Of a stretch of 64,000 nt of DNA, positions 42,000-50,172 are shown in pieces. Each line of letters begins with the position of its first letter. Position 1 is the first letter of the stretch. The position numbers and the translations under genes are program-made. Under the pieces are notes generated by a model. It did no database searches and had not been told where the DNA came from. It saw only the letters and a list, made by a program, of their open reading frames with translations. Where the stretch lies: NCBI RefSeq assembly GCF_002813445.1, contig NZ_PHHD01000001.1, positions 186,001 to 250,000 on the forward strand, read 5' to 3'. The stretch is from Pseudomonas tolaasii NCPPB 2192. Lineage in GTDB: Bacteria; Pseudomonadota; Gammaproteobacteria; Pseudomonadales; Pseudomonadaceae.

Positions 42000-42548
42000 T
42001 TAAAGCTCGACTTTGACCCAACTCATCTTCTGGTCCAGCCAATCGGCAAATTCGTCGATAAAGCTCTGCTTGAACCCCGCTTCCGCCCAGTTATTGAAGA
42101 TAAAGCCCAGGTTGGAAAACCCGCATTCCTGCAGGAACAGAAAGCCGTTGATGTCATCTTCATGCCCACACAGCGGGCAGGTGAAGTTGTCGGTGTGGCC
42201 GGGCATCCAGTCTTCCAGGCTTTCGAACAGGGCTTCGCCGACTTCTTTAAGGCATTCCGGGCAGCCAGCCTCCTCGAGAAAGCCTTTGGCCGGCGTGTAG
42301 ATGCAGCGTTTGTAGATGATCTCCAGGCCGTTGATCGGCTCGCTGAACGGCAACGCCTCGGGATGCAGCACCACGGCGCGGGCGCCATCGGCCAGGGCAT
42401 AGCCCATGCGGTTGCCGGTGCGGCCACAGGTGGTCAGCTCTTCCTTGATAATGTTCTTGCGCACCAGCCAGCGCACGATTGCCCGGGCGCGGGGTTCGTG
42501 GACGGGCAAGGTGGAGATTTTCGGGACAAGGATGCTTTGGGAGTTCAT
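42000..42548 (-). CDS. Conserved protein of unknown function with zinc-ribbon cysteines
   Basis: 182 residues. I do not recognise a family with known function. Two CxxC pairs (GCPEC and FTCPLCGHED, about 30 residues apart) suggest a zinc ribbon; the N-terminal part (LPVHEPRARAIVRWLVRKNIIKEE) may be a winged helix, and the C-terminus is acidic and aromatic (NNWAEAGFKQSFIDEFADWL). No signal peptide or membrane span. Homologues in pseudomonads are often labelled sugar ABC transporter ATPase, but there is no Walker motif. Monocistronic by context. Confidence 0.8.
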   Translation of the reverse strand: MNSQSILVPKISTLPVHEPRARAIVRWLVRKNIIKEELTTCGRTGNRMGYALADGARAVVLHPEALPFSEPINGLEIIYKRCIYTPAKGFLEEAGCPECLKEVGEALFESLEDWMPGHTDNFTCPLCGHEDDINGFLFLQECGFSNLGFIFNNWAEAGFKQSFIDEFADWLDQKMSWVKVEL

Positions 42549-42623
42549 GAGAGTCCTGCGGTGTGGCGGCTTGCCCGCGAAGGGGCCCTAAAGGCTGGCA
42601 GCTTAATCCCTACCCCACACAGG

Positions 42624-43391
42624 TCAAGTACTCAAGTAACGCCCGATCAAGGCAACCCCGCTGGCCAACACCAGCCACGTCACCCACCGCACAAACGCCT
42701 CGCGGGACATGCGCATCGCCAGCCTGCGTCCCCACCACACCCCCAATGCCATCGCCGGCAACAGGCACAGCGCCAGCATCAGCAGCGGCAAGTCTGCATA
42801 CACTCCAGCCATCAGGAACAGGCTCAGGCGCACCACCGTGCTGCAACTGATCAACGCACTCTGGGTGGCGCGCGCCGCGTCCTTGGGCAGACGACTGTTC
42901 AGGTAGATCGCGTATAAAAAGCCGCCACTGCCAAACAATGCACCAAACAAGCCGCCGACCGTGCCCATGGGAATCGACCAACCTTTTGACAGCTGCGCGG
43001 GCCGAGCCCTCACCGCCAGGGTATAAATCGCATAAGCGCTGATAAACAGCCCCATCAACAGCAACAACAGATCCGAATGCAGGGTGAGCAAAAACACCAC
43101 GCCCAGCGTGCAACCAATGGCCATGCATGGCAGCAGCCGCAACAGCTCCGGCTTATCCACATCCCGTCGCGATTGCAACAGGTTGCCAAACGCCGCCACG
43201 AAATCCAGCAGCACCAGCAGCGGGATAATCTTCGACAGCGGCATGAACAGGATGAGGATCGGTCCCGCCACCAATGCCGTGCCGAAGCCGGCAATGCCGA
43301 ACACAACGTAAGCCGCCACGATGCCGGCGCCGATCGCCAACCATTGCCCGCCGCCGAACGACCACTGGCTCATCAGTTCAACCAGGCCCAT
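42624..43391 (-). CDS. TSUP-family permease (TauE/SafE-like)
   Basis: 255 residues with about eight membrane segments. VVFGIAGFGTALVAGP and the half-repeat GGLFGALFGSGGFLYAIYL are the two TauE/SafE signature turns. Family members export sulfite, sulfoacetate or other organosulfur anions; the substrate is not evident. The start at 43391 (MGLVELMSQW) has AAGGA eleven bases ahead, whereas the ATG at 43430 has none at proper spacing. It is divergent from the LysR gene 99 bases away, which may control it. Confidence 0.87.
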   Translation of the reverse strand: MGLVELMSQWSFGGGQWLAIGAGIVAAYVVFGIAGFGTALVAGPILILFMPLSKIIPLLVLLDFVAAFGNLLQSRRDVDKPELLRLLPCMAIGCTLGVVFLLTLHSDLLLLLMGLFISAYAIYTLAVRARPAQLSKGWSIPMGTVGGLFGALFGSGGFLYAIYLNSRLPKDAARATQSALISCSTVVRLSLFLMAGVYADLPLLMLALCLLPAMALGVWWGRRLAMRMSREAFVRWVTWLVLASGVALIGRYLST

Positions 43392-43490
43392 GGATTTTTC
43401 CTTGAAAGAGATGCCCCTGACTTTAGCCATCCTCGAGTGTTGCGACTAATATCTTCAAAGCCCTCCACCCATCTCGAAAAGGCATGACGC

Positions 43491-44381
43491 GTGATCTCCA
43501 CCCGCCAACTGCGCTACTTCGTCGAAATCGCCGACAGCGGCAGCTTCAGCGCCGCCGCCGAGCGTCTGTTTATCGCGCAATCGGCCCTGAGCCGGCAGAT
43601 CAAGGAGCTTGAAACCCGCTTGCAAACCCCGCTGTTCGAACGCACGGCCCGCCAGCCCCGGCTGACGGCAGCCGGTGAGGCGTTCTACCCGAGGGCGCGT
43701 AACCTTTTGACTGAGCTGCTCAAGGCCAGCGAATTGGCCACGCAGGTCGGCAATGGCCAGTTGGGCACTTTGCGCTTGAGCCATTCGAGCACTGTGCCGA
43801 TGAGCGGGGCCTTGTTGCGGGGGATTGGCGCGTGGCTGGAGCGCTGCCCGGGGGCGTCGCTGGACATCGCCAAACTCTCCTCCGAAGCGCAACTGGAGGA
43901 AATCGCCGACGGTCGCCTGGAGGTCGGGCTGTTGCGCCTGCCGGTGTTGCGCCAACGTGAAGGGGTGCGTGTGGTGCCTTTATACAGTGAGCAAGTGTTA
44001 CTCGCTGTGCCGCCGAATCACCCGCTGGCGCACAGCAACTCACCGGTCGAACTGGCGCAACTCAAGGACGAAGCGTTTATCTCGATACCCCACCCCCAGC
44101 GCGGCGGCCTGAGTTACCTGTCAGCCGAGTTGTGCATGCGTGCAGGATTTTTCCCCAAGGCGGCGCGGGTGATGTCACGCAAGACCACCCAGTTGCAGCT
44201 GATCCAGGCAGGCTTCGGTATTGCCTTGTTACCAAAATCCATGCAGGACATCGCCCCTGCCAACGTGCGCTTTTTACCCCTGGCCGACCCGGACTGCCTC
44301 AGCACCGTGGCTCTGGCCTGTGCCCAGGCACCCAGCGCGCTGGTCGAGCAATTCTGCCAAACCCTGCGCGAATGCCTATAA
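43491..44381 (+). CDS. LysR-family transcriptional regulator
   Basis: 296 residues with a GTG start (MISTRQLRYFVEIADSGSF), preceded by AAGG. The helix-turn-helix (AAAERLFIAQSALSRQIKELETRL) is followed by the periplasmic-binding-like effector domain (about 90-290). Divergence from the TSUP permease gene is the classical LysR arrangement, so regulation of that permease is the first hypothesis. The effector is unknown. Confidence 0.9.
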   Translation: MISTRQLRYFVEIADSGSFSAAAERLFIAQSALSRQIKELETRLQTPLFERTARQPRLTAAGEAFYPRARNLLTELLKASELATQVGNGQLGTLRLSHSSTVPMSGALLRGIGAWLERCPGASLDIAKLSSEAQLEEIADGRLEVGLLRLPVLRQREGVRVVPLYSEQVLLAVPPNHPLAHSNSPVELAQLKDEAFISIPHPQRGGLSYLSAELCMRAGFFPKAARVMSRKTTQLQLIQAGFGIALLPKSMQDIAPANVRFLPLADPDCLSTVALACAQAPSALVEQFCQTLRECL

Positions 44382-44411
44382 ACTGCCGCCCATGACTAAA
44401 GATCGTTTCTC

Positions 44412-45791
44412 ATGATTAAAGACCCGTTTGCCCGTTTGGGCCTGGACCGTGAAGTCCTGACTGTCAGCCAGCTCAACGGCCGTGCGCGGGTGTTGCTGGA
44501 GGACGTGTTTACCAATATCTGGGTCGAAGGCGAGATCTCCAACCTAGCCCGTCCGGCCTCCGGCCACGTGTATTTCACCCTCAAGGACAGCGGCGCCCAA
44601 GTGCGTTGCGCGCTGTTTCGCAACAACGCCGCGCGGGTGCGCCAGGCGTTGAAGGATGGCCTGGCGGTGAAAGTGCGCGGCAAGGTCTCACTGTTCGAAG
44701 GGCGCGGCGACTACCAATTGATCCTCGATACGGTGGAGCCGGCCGGTGACGGCGCGCTGCGCCTGGCCTTCGATGCGTTGAAGGAAAAGCTCAGCGCCGA
44801 AGGCCTGTTCAGTGCCGAGCGCAAGGTGCCGCTGCCGGCGCACCCTCGCCGCATTGGGATTATCAGCTCGCCGACCGGCGCGGTGATCCGCGACATCATC
44901 AGCGTATTCCGCCGCCGCGCCCCCAACGTTGAACTGACCCTGATCCCGACCGCCGTGCAGGGCCGCGAAGCCATTTCCCAGATTGTGCGCGCGTTGAAAC
45001 TGGCGGATGCACGGGGCTTTGATGCACTGATCCTGGCCCGTGGCGGCGGTTCGCTGGAAGACCTTTGGTGTTTTAACGAAGAAGCCGTGGCCCGTGCGAT
45101 TGACGCGTGCGTCACGCCCATCGTCAGCGCCGTTGGCCATGAAACCGATGTGTCCATCAGCGACTTCGTGGCGGACGTGCGCGCCCCGACGCCCTCCGCC
45201 GCCGCCGAACTGCTCGCGCCAGACGCCAGCCACCTCGTGCGCCAGGTTGAAAACCTGCACCGGCGTCTGGTGATGCTGATGCGCAACCGTCTCGCCCACG
45301 ACCGCCTGCGCCTGGAAGGCATGGCCCGCCGCCTGCGCCACCCCGGCGAACGCCTGCGCCAGCAGGCCCAGCGCCTGGATGACCTGGACATGCGCCTGCG
45401 TCGTGCATTCGAGCGCAGCCTTAATACCCGTCGCGAGCGCCTGATCCGCCTGGAAACCCGCCTCGCCGGCCAACACCCCGGCCGTCAGTTGGCCCTGCTG
45501 CGCCAACGCCTGGACAGCCTCGCCGAACGCCTGCCCCGGGCCATGCGCGAAGGCCTCAAGGCGCGCCGCCTGCAACTGCAAAGCCAGGTGCAGACGCTGC
45601 AGGTGGTCAGCCCGCTGGCAACCCTGGGCCGTGGTTACAGCATCTTGCTGGACGAACGCGGCCAAGCCATTCGCAACGCTGCGCAAACCCATACCGGCCA
45701 GCGCCTGACCGCGCGACTGGGCGAAGGCCAATTGCAGGTGCGGGTGGAAGACAACCACCTGACGCCCGTCACCCTTTCGTTACTGGACTGA
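44412..45791 (+). CDS. xseA: Exodeoxyribonuclease VII large subunit
   Basis: 459 residues. N-terminal OB fold (LTVSQLNGRARVLLEDVF, VEGEISNLARPASGHVYFTLKD), catalytic core (RIGIISSPTGAVIRDII, LILARGGGSLEDLWCFNEE, VGHETDVSISDFVADVRAPTPSAA) and an Arg-rich coiled coil (about 290-400). With XseB it degrades single-stranded DNA. It follows the LysR gene by 30 bases and is followed three bases later by the M23 peptidase gene. Confidence 0.97.
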   Translation: MIKDPFARLGLDREVLTVSQLNGRARVLLEDVFTNIWVEGEISNLARPASGHVYFTLKDSGAQVRCALFRNNAARVRQALKDGLAVKVRGKVSLFEGRGDYQLILDTVEPAGDGALRLAFDALKEKLSAEGLFSAERKVPLPAHPRRIGIISSPTGAVIRDIISVFRRRAPNVELTLIPTAVQGREAISQIVRALKLADARGFDALILARGGGSLEDLWCFNEEAVARAIDACVTPIVSAVGHETDVSISDFVADVRAPTPSAAAELLAPDASHLVRQVENLHRRLVMLMRNRLAHDRLRLEGMARRLRHPGERLRQQAQRLDDLDMRLRRAFERSLNTRRERLIRLETRLAGQHPGRQLALLRQRLDSLAERLPRAMREGLKARRLQLQSQVQTLQVVSPLATLGRGYSILLDERGQAIRNAAQTHTGQRLTARLGEGQLQVRVEDNHLTPVTLSLLD

Positions 45792-45794
45792 CTG

Positions 45795-46616
45795 ATGCCA
45801 CGTTTTCTCAGCTTGTTGATGCTCGTTTGCCTGTCCCTCAACGCCCACGCCGACAGCTACATCACGCGCCTGCTGAACAAGCCGGTGCCCGGCGGCGTGG
45901 CGGTGGTCGACCTCGGCACGTCGGCCACGGCCCCCAAGGCCACGTACCTGAATCGGCCAGTGCTGGTGGTGAAGGAACAGAACAATTGGCTGGCGATCGT
46001 GGGGATTCCGCTGACCGTCAAACCCGGCACCGAACGCATCACCAGCGCCGGGAAAAACCTGCCGTTCGTGGTGGGTTTCAAAAAATACCCCGAGCAGCAC
46101 ATCACCCTGAAGAACAAAAGCCAGGTGAACCCCGACCCGGCGCAACTCAAGCGCATCGAGGGCGAACTGGCCGTGCAGCTCAAGGCCTACCGCAGCTTCA
46201 GCCCGAACACGCCAAGCAACCTTTTGCTGGACAAACCGGTGAACGGGCCATTGTCGAGCAAGTTTGGCGTGCGTCGTTTCTTTAATGGCGAAGAACGCAA
46301 CCCGCATTCGGGTCTGGACTTCGCGGTCGGTGCCGGTACGCCGATCAAGACGCCGGCGGCGGGCAAGGTTATTTTGACCGGCAACTACTTCTTCAATGGC
46401 AATACGGTGTTTGTCGACCACGGCCAGGGGTTTATCAGCATGTTCTGTCATATGTCGAAGATCGACGTGAAAGTCGGCGAGCAACTGCCGCGCGGCGCGG
46501 TGGTGGGCAAGGTGGGTTCGACAGGCCGCGCGACCGGGCCACACATGCACTGGAACATCAGCCTCAATGACGCACGGGTTGACCCGGCGATCTTTATCGG
46601 CGCGTTCCAACCTTGA
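45795..46616 (+). CDS. Secreted M23 (LytM) family peptidase
   Basis: 273 residues. Signal peptide MPRFLSLLMLVCLSLNAHA, an uncharacterised beta-rich N-terminal half (about 20-135), then a LytM domain with zinc and catalytic residues in NPHSGLDFAVGAG (HxxxD) and GPHMHWNI (HxH). All ligands are present, so it should be an active endopeptidase on peptidoglycan, unlike the degenerate LytM activators. Its gene nearly touches xseA. REP elements follow. Confidence 0.9.
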   Translation: MPRFLSLLMLVCLSLNAHADSYITRLLNKPVPGGVAVVDLGTSATAPKATYLNRPVLVVKEQNNWLAIVGIPLTVKPGTERITSAGKNLPFVVGFKKYPEQHITLKNKSQVNPDPAQLKRIEGELAVQLKAYRSFSPNTPSNLLLDKPVNGPLSSKFGVRRFFNGEERNPHSGLDFAVGAGTPIKTPAAGKVILTGNYFFNGNTVFVDHGQGFISMFCHMSKIDVKVGEQLPRGAVVGKVGSTGRATGPHMHWNISLNDARVDPAIFIGAFQP

Positions 46617-46640
46617 TATGAAGGGTGAGGCCACTGGCCT

Positions 46641-46708
46641 CATCGCGGGCAAGCCCGGCTCCCACAGGGGGAATACCTTTACTGTGGGAGCTGGCTTGCC
46701 TGCGATGG
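46641..46708. repeat. REP pair
   Basis: Inverted units catcgcgggcaagcccggct and its partner ending tgcctgcgatgg, downstream of the M23 gene. Confidence 0.88.
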
Positions 46709-46840
46709 CGCCAGGCCAGTCGACACTATTGCGCAGCTGACAAATGCCACGCAAACAAAACACGACTAATCCACAAATAAAGCAACAAAATCTCGTTTCC
46801 TACGCATACAGCAGAACTTCTCTCAATTTTTCTCGACTGC

Positions 46841-46869
46841 TTGCCATCTTTCACCCCGGCGGTTAGGGT
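46841..46869 (+). promoter_or_regulatory. Candidate leuA promoter
   Basis: TTGCCA (46841-46846), 17 bases, TAGGGT (46864-46869). The 100 bases ahead are clearly A/T-rich, as in UP elements. The predicted start point falls at or just before the ATG of the leader ORF at 46877. Confidence 0.5.
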
Positions 46870-46876
46870 TGGGCTT

Positions 46877-46954
46877 ATGAAAACCTCTCACACCCTCATT
46901 CAGCTCCGCCAGCACCGCAGCCTGTGCCTTGTCAGCGCACGACTGCCAGGCTGA
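46877..46954 (+). CDS. Putative leuA leader peptide (25 residues)
   Basis: The peptide MKTSHTLIQLRQHRSLCLVS followed by ARLPG has five Leu in 25 residues, a composition expected of a leucine attenuator peptide but with the Leu codons dispersed, not in a run. It ends 86 bases ahead of leuA. CTGCCA at its end (46943-46948) is complementary to TGGCAG at 46998-47003, and a second stem GGCCG (47003-47007) with CGGCC (47016-47020) partly excludes it. No classic terminator with a U-run is seen, so the mechanism, if any, may act on translation. The 424-base gap between the M23 gene and leuA otherwise holds a REP pair and the promoter. Confidence 0.5.
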   Translation: MKTSHTLIQLRQHRSLCLVSARLPG

Positions 46955-47040
46955 ATCGATCTGCCTCGTCTTCTGCTTTATCCCTAATAAACGCTTATGG
47001 CAGGCCGCCTCTTCTCGGCCCCTAAACAAAGGATTTCCCG

Positions 47041-48720
47041 ATGAGCATGCTCAAAGACCCGTCTTCGAAGTACCGCGCGTTCCCGACTATCGATATCCCA
47101 GACCGCACCTGGCCGTCGAAGACCATCACCCAAGCGCCGATCTGGTGCAGTTCCGACCTGCGTGATGGCAACCAGTCGCTGATCGAGCCGATGGACGCGG
47201 TGAAAAAGCTGCGTTTCTGGAAGACTCTGGTAGCGGTCGGCGTGAAGGAAATCGAAGCATCGTTCCCATCCGCCTCGCAAACCGACTTTGACTTCGTGCG
47301 TACCCTGATCGAAGAAGGCCATATCCCGGACGACACCACCATCCAGGTGCTGACCCAGGCCCGTGAAGACCTGATCGCGCGCACTTTCGAGTCGCTGCGC
47401 GGTGCGAAAAAAGCCATCGTTCACCTGTACAACGCCACGTCGCCATCCTTCCGTCGCATTGTGTTCAACCAGGACAAGGACGGCGTCAAAGCCATCGCGG
47501 TCAACGCGGCCAAGCTGTTCGTCAAATACGCCGCCCAACAGCCGGAAACCCAGTGGACGTTCCAGTACTCGCCGGAAACCTTCAGCGCCACTGAACTGGA
47601 GATCGCCAAAGAAGTGTGCGATGCGGTCATTGAGGTATGGAACCCGACGCCTGAACACAAGGTGATCCTCAACCTGCCGGCCACCGTGGAGTGCGCCACG
47701 CCGAACATCTATGCCGACCAGATCGAATGGTTCGGCCGCCATATCAACCGTCGTGACAGCGTGATCATCAGCCTGCACACCCACAACGACCGTGGCACCG
47801 GTGTGGCCGCCACCGAGCTTGGCCTGATGGCCGGCGCCGACCGTGTCGAAGGCTGCCTGTTCGGCAACGGCGAGCGCACCGGTAACGTCGACCTCGTGAC
47901 CGTGGCACTGAACATGTACACCCAGGGCCTGGACCCGCAGCTGGACTTCTCCGACATCGACGGCGTGCGCAAAGTCGTCGAAGAGTGCAACCAGATTCAG
48001 GTGCACCCACGTCACCCGTATGTCGGCGACCTGGTACACACCGCGTTCTCCGGCTCCCACCAGGACGCAATCCGTAAGGGCTTCGCCCAGCAGAAAGACG
48101 ACGCCCTGTGGGAAGTGCCGTACTTGCCGATCGACCCGGCCGATATCGGTCGCAGCTACGAAGCGGTGATCCGTGTGAACAGCCAGTCGGGCAAGGGTGG
48201 CATCGCCTACCTGCTGGAGCAGGAGTACGACATCAGCTTGCCGCGCCGCATGCAGATCGAATTCAGCCAAGTGGTACAGGCTGAAACCGACCGCGTGGGC
48301 CTGGAGATGACCGCACCGCAGATCTACGCCTTGCTGCAGCGTGAATACCTGCAAGCCAACACGCCGTATGCGCTGGTCAGCCATCGCCTGCAGGAAGAGA
48401 ACGGCAACAGCTTTGTCGAGGTGGAAGTCTCGGGCAAAGGCCAGGGCGAAACCAACCTGCACTGGAAAGGCAAAGGCAACGGCGCCCTGGAAGCACTGGT
48501 GGCTGGCCTGCCGATTGGCGTGGAGATCATGGATTACAACGAACACGCCATCGGTGCGGGTACCAATGCCAAGGCCGCGGCGTACATCGAACTGCGTGTA
48601 AATGGCGAGCGCCCAGTGCATGGCGTGGGCATTGATGAAAACATCACCACCGCCAGCTTCAAGGCGCTGTTCAGCGCACTGAACCGCTCGCTGAGCCAGC
48701 AGGAAGCCAAGGCGGCGTAA
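47041..48720 (+). CDS. leuA: 2-isopropylmalate synthase
   Basis: 559 residues, the longer LeuA type of pseudomonads and actinobacteria. It condenses acetyl-CoA with 2-oxoisovalerate in leucine synthesis. The HMGL-like barrel begins PIWCSSDLRDGNQSLIEPMD; metal ligands lie in ISLHTHNDRGTGVAATE and GCLFGNGERTGNVDLVTVALN. The C-terminal LeuA regulatory domain (about 430-550; leucine binding) includes ATAYIE-like GTNAKAAAYIELRVNG. A leader ORF lies upstream and a strong terminator downstream. Confidence 0.97.
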   Translation: MSMLKDPSSKYRAFPTIDIPDRTWPSKTITQAPIWCSSDLRDGNQSLIEPMDAVKKLRFWKTLVAVGVKEIEASFPSASQTDFDFVRTLIEEGHIPDDTTIQVLTQAREDLIARTFESLRGAKKAIVHLYNATSPSFRRIVFNQDKDGVKAIAVNAAKLFVKYAAQQPETQWTFQYSPETFSATELEIAKEVCDAVIEVWNPTPEHKVILNLPATVECATPNIYADQIEWFGRHINRRDSVIISLHTHNDRGTGVAATELGLMAGADRVEGCLFGNGERTGNVDLVTVALNMYTQGLDPQLDFSDIDGVRKVVEECNQIQVHPRHPYVGDLVHTAFSGSHQDAIRKGFAQQKDDALWEVPYLPIDPADIGRSYEAVIRVNSQSGKGGIAYLLEQEYDISLPRRMQIEFSQVVQAETDRVGLEMTAPQIYALLQREYLQANTPYALVSHRLQEENGNSFVEVEVSGKGQGETNLHWKGKGNGALEALVAGLPIGVEIMDYNEHAIGAGTNAKAAAYIELRVNGERPVHGVGIDENITTASFKALFSALNRSLSQQEAKAA

Positions 48721-48738
48721 GCTGACTGCTGAAATGCG

Positions 48739-48775
48739 AAAGGCCCCTGGATGCGAATCCCGGGGCCTTTTTTTG
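48739..48775 (+). terminator. leuA terminator
   Basis: AGGCCCC (48741-48747) pairs with GGGGCCT (48762-48768), followed by seven T. About 20 bases past the leuA stop. Confidence 0.9.
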
Positions 48776-48807
48776 GACTGTTAGTTTTGTGGTGTTTGTG
48801 AGGGCCG

Positions 48808-48875
48808 CATCGCGGGCAAGCCCGCTCCCACAGTTGGCATGCATTCCCCTGTGGGAGCGGGCTTGCCCGCGATGG
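48808..48875. repeat. REP pair
   Basis: Inverted units catcgcgggcaagcccgctc and its mirror ending 48875, between the converging leuA and aminotransferase genes. Confidence 0.9.
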
Positions 48876-48908
48876 CGGCCCGTCAGGCAAACCAAAAACT
48901 GTCGACAG

Positions 48909-50057
48909 TCAGATCACGCATAGTTTCTCCGCTGCCTGTTGCAGCGTCTCCTCGCGTTTGGCAAAGCACAGGCGCACCAGGCGCTGGCCCTGAGGCGGGT
49001 GCTGATAGAACACCGAGACCGGAATCGTCGCCACGCCATGTTCGCGGGTCATCCACAACGACATGGCGACGTCATCCAGATCCGGACGGATCTTGGAATA
49101 ATCCACCAGTTGGAAGTAAGTGCCGGCCACTCGAGTAAAGCTGAAGCGCGACGGCGCCAGCAAGTCGCAGAACAGGTCGCGCTTGGCCTGGTAGAACGCC
49201 GGCAGCGCTTCGACGTGTTCCGGGTGCTCGGCCATGAAATCGGCCAATGCGTATTGCAGAGGCGTCACACCGCAGAAGTTAACGTATTGATGCACCTTGC
49301 GCAGCTCGGCCGTGAGGGCCGGTGGCGCGACGACGTAGCCGGTTTTCCAGCCCGTGACGTGGTAGGTTTTGCCGAAGGAACTGACCACAAACGCGCGCTG
49401 ATACAACTCTTCATGGGCGAGCACGCTGACATGGGACACGCCATCGAACACCAGATGTTCGTACACCTCATCGCTGACCAGATAAATATCACGGTCGCGA
49501 ATCAGCTCAGCCAACCGGTCCAGCTCGGCGCGACTGATCAGGGCGCCGGTGGGGTTATGCGGGGAATTGAGGATGATCATGCGTGTACGCGGTGACAGCG
49601 CGGCTTCAAGGGTTTCAAAGTCCAGCGCGAAGCCGTTCAGGCTCAGTTGCACATGCACGCAGCGGCCACCGGCCAGCTCGACCGACGGCTCATAGCTGTC
49701 GTAGCTGGGGTCAAACACAATCACTTCATCGCCATTGCGAATCACCGCCTGAATGGCACAGAAAATCGCCTCGGTGGCACCAGGTGTGATCGTCACTTCG
49801 CTGTCGACATTGACAGTGGCGCCATAGCTGCGGGCGATCTTGGCGGCCACCTGCTCCCGCAACACCGGCAGGCCGGTCATCGGTGCGTATTGGTTATGGC
49901 CGAGGGCGATATGCTTGCCTACCGCATCGAGCAAGCCCTGGGGGCCATTGAAGTCGGGGAAGCCCTGGGACAGGTTGAGCGCGCCCGTTTCGGCGGCGAG
50001 TTGCGACATGGTGGTGAAAATGGTCGTGCCGACATTCGGCAGCTTGCTGGTGATCAT
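48909..50057 (-). CDS. PLP-dependent aminotransferase, YbdL (methionine aminotransferase) type
   Basis: 382 residues, fold type I. NLSQGFPDFNGPQGLLDAV, ITPGATEAIFCAIQA, NSPHNPTGALIS and the PLP-lysine loop VVSSFGKTYHVTGWKTGYVV are those of the kynurenine/methionine aminotransferase group, closest in pattern to E. coli YbdL. It would transaminate methionine and related amino acids in the cytoplasm; substrate preference is inferred. Single gene, downstream of the der terminator. Confidence 0.9.
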   Translation of the reverse strand: MITSKLPNVGTTIFTTMSQLAAETGALNLSQGFPDFNGPQGLLDAVGKHIALGHNQYAPMTGLPVLREQVAAKIARSYGATVNVDSEVTITPGATEAIFCAIQAVIRNGDEVIVFDPSYDSYEPSVELAGGRCVHVQLSLNGFALDFETLEAALSPRTRMIILNSPHNPTGALISRAELDRLAELIRDRDIYLVSDEVYEHLVFDGVSHVSVLAHEELYQRAFVVSSFGKTYHVTGWKTGYVVAPPALTAELRKVHQYVNFCGVTPLQYALADFMAEHPEHVEALPAFYQAKRDLFCDLLAPSRFSFTRVAGTYFQLVDYSKIRPDLDDVAMSLWMTREHGVATIPVSVFYQHPPQGQRLVRLCFAKREETLQQAAEKLCVI

Positions 50058-50131
50058 CGGTGGCCCCTGCAGGTGAGCCCCACGTTTTAAGCTGCGCGCT
50101 TCACCGGGTCAAGGCACAAACCGTCGCCCAC

Positions 50132-50160
50132 AAAAAAAGGGCTCATCAAGAGCCCTTTTT
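50132..50160 (-). terminator. der terminator
   Basis: AGGGCTC (50138-50144) pairs with GAGCCCT (50150-50156); A-run on the left and T-run on the right. It follows the der stop by about 15 bases and could work in both directions. Confidence 0.85.
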
Positions 50161-50172
50161 GCGAGGTCGAAA

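Noticed and set aside
42560..42595. Partial REP unit ahead of the zinc-ribbon gene
   Set aside because: Only a short stretch (ggcttgcccgcga) matches and there is no inverted partner; it is too weak to list as an element.
8778..48875. Repeated palindromes as a possible CRISPR array
   Set aside because: The repeats are scattered over the window in inverted pairs, not in a regular tandem array, and no cas genes are present.
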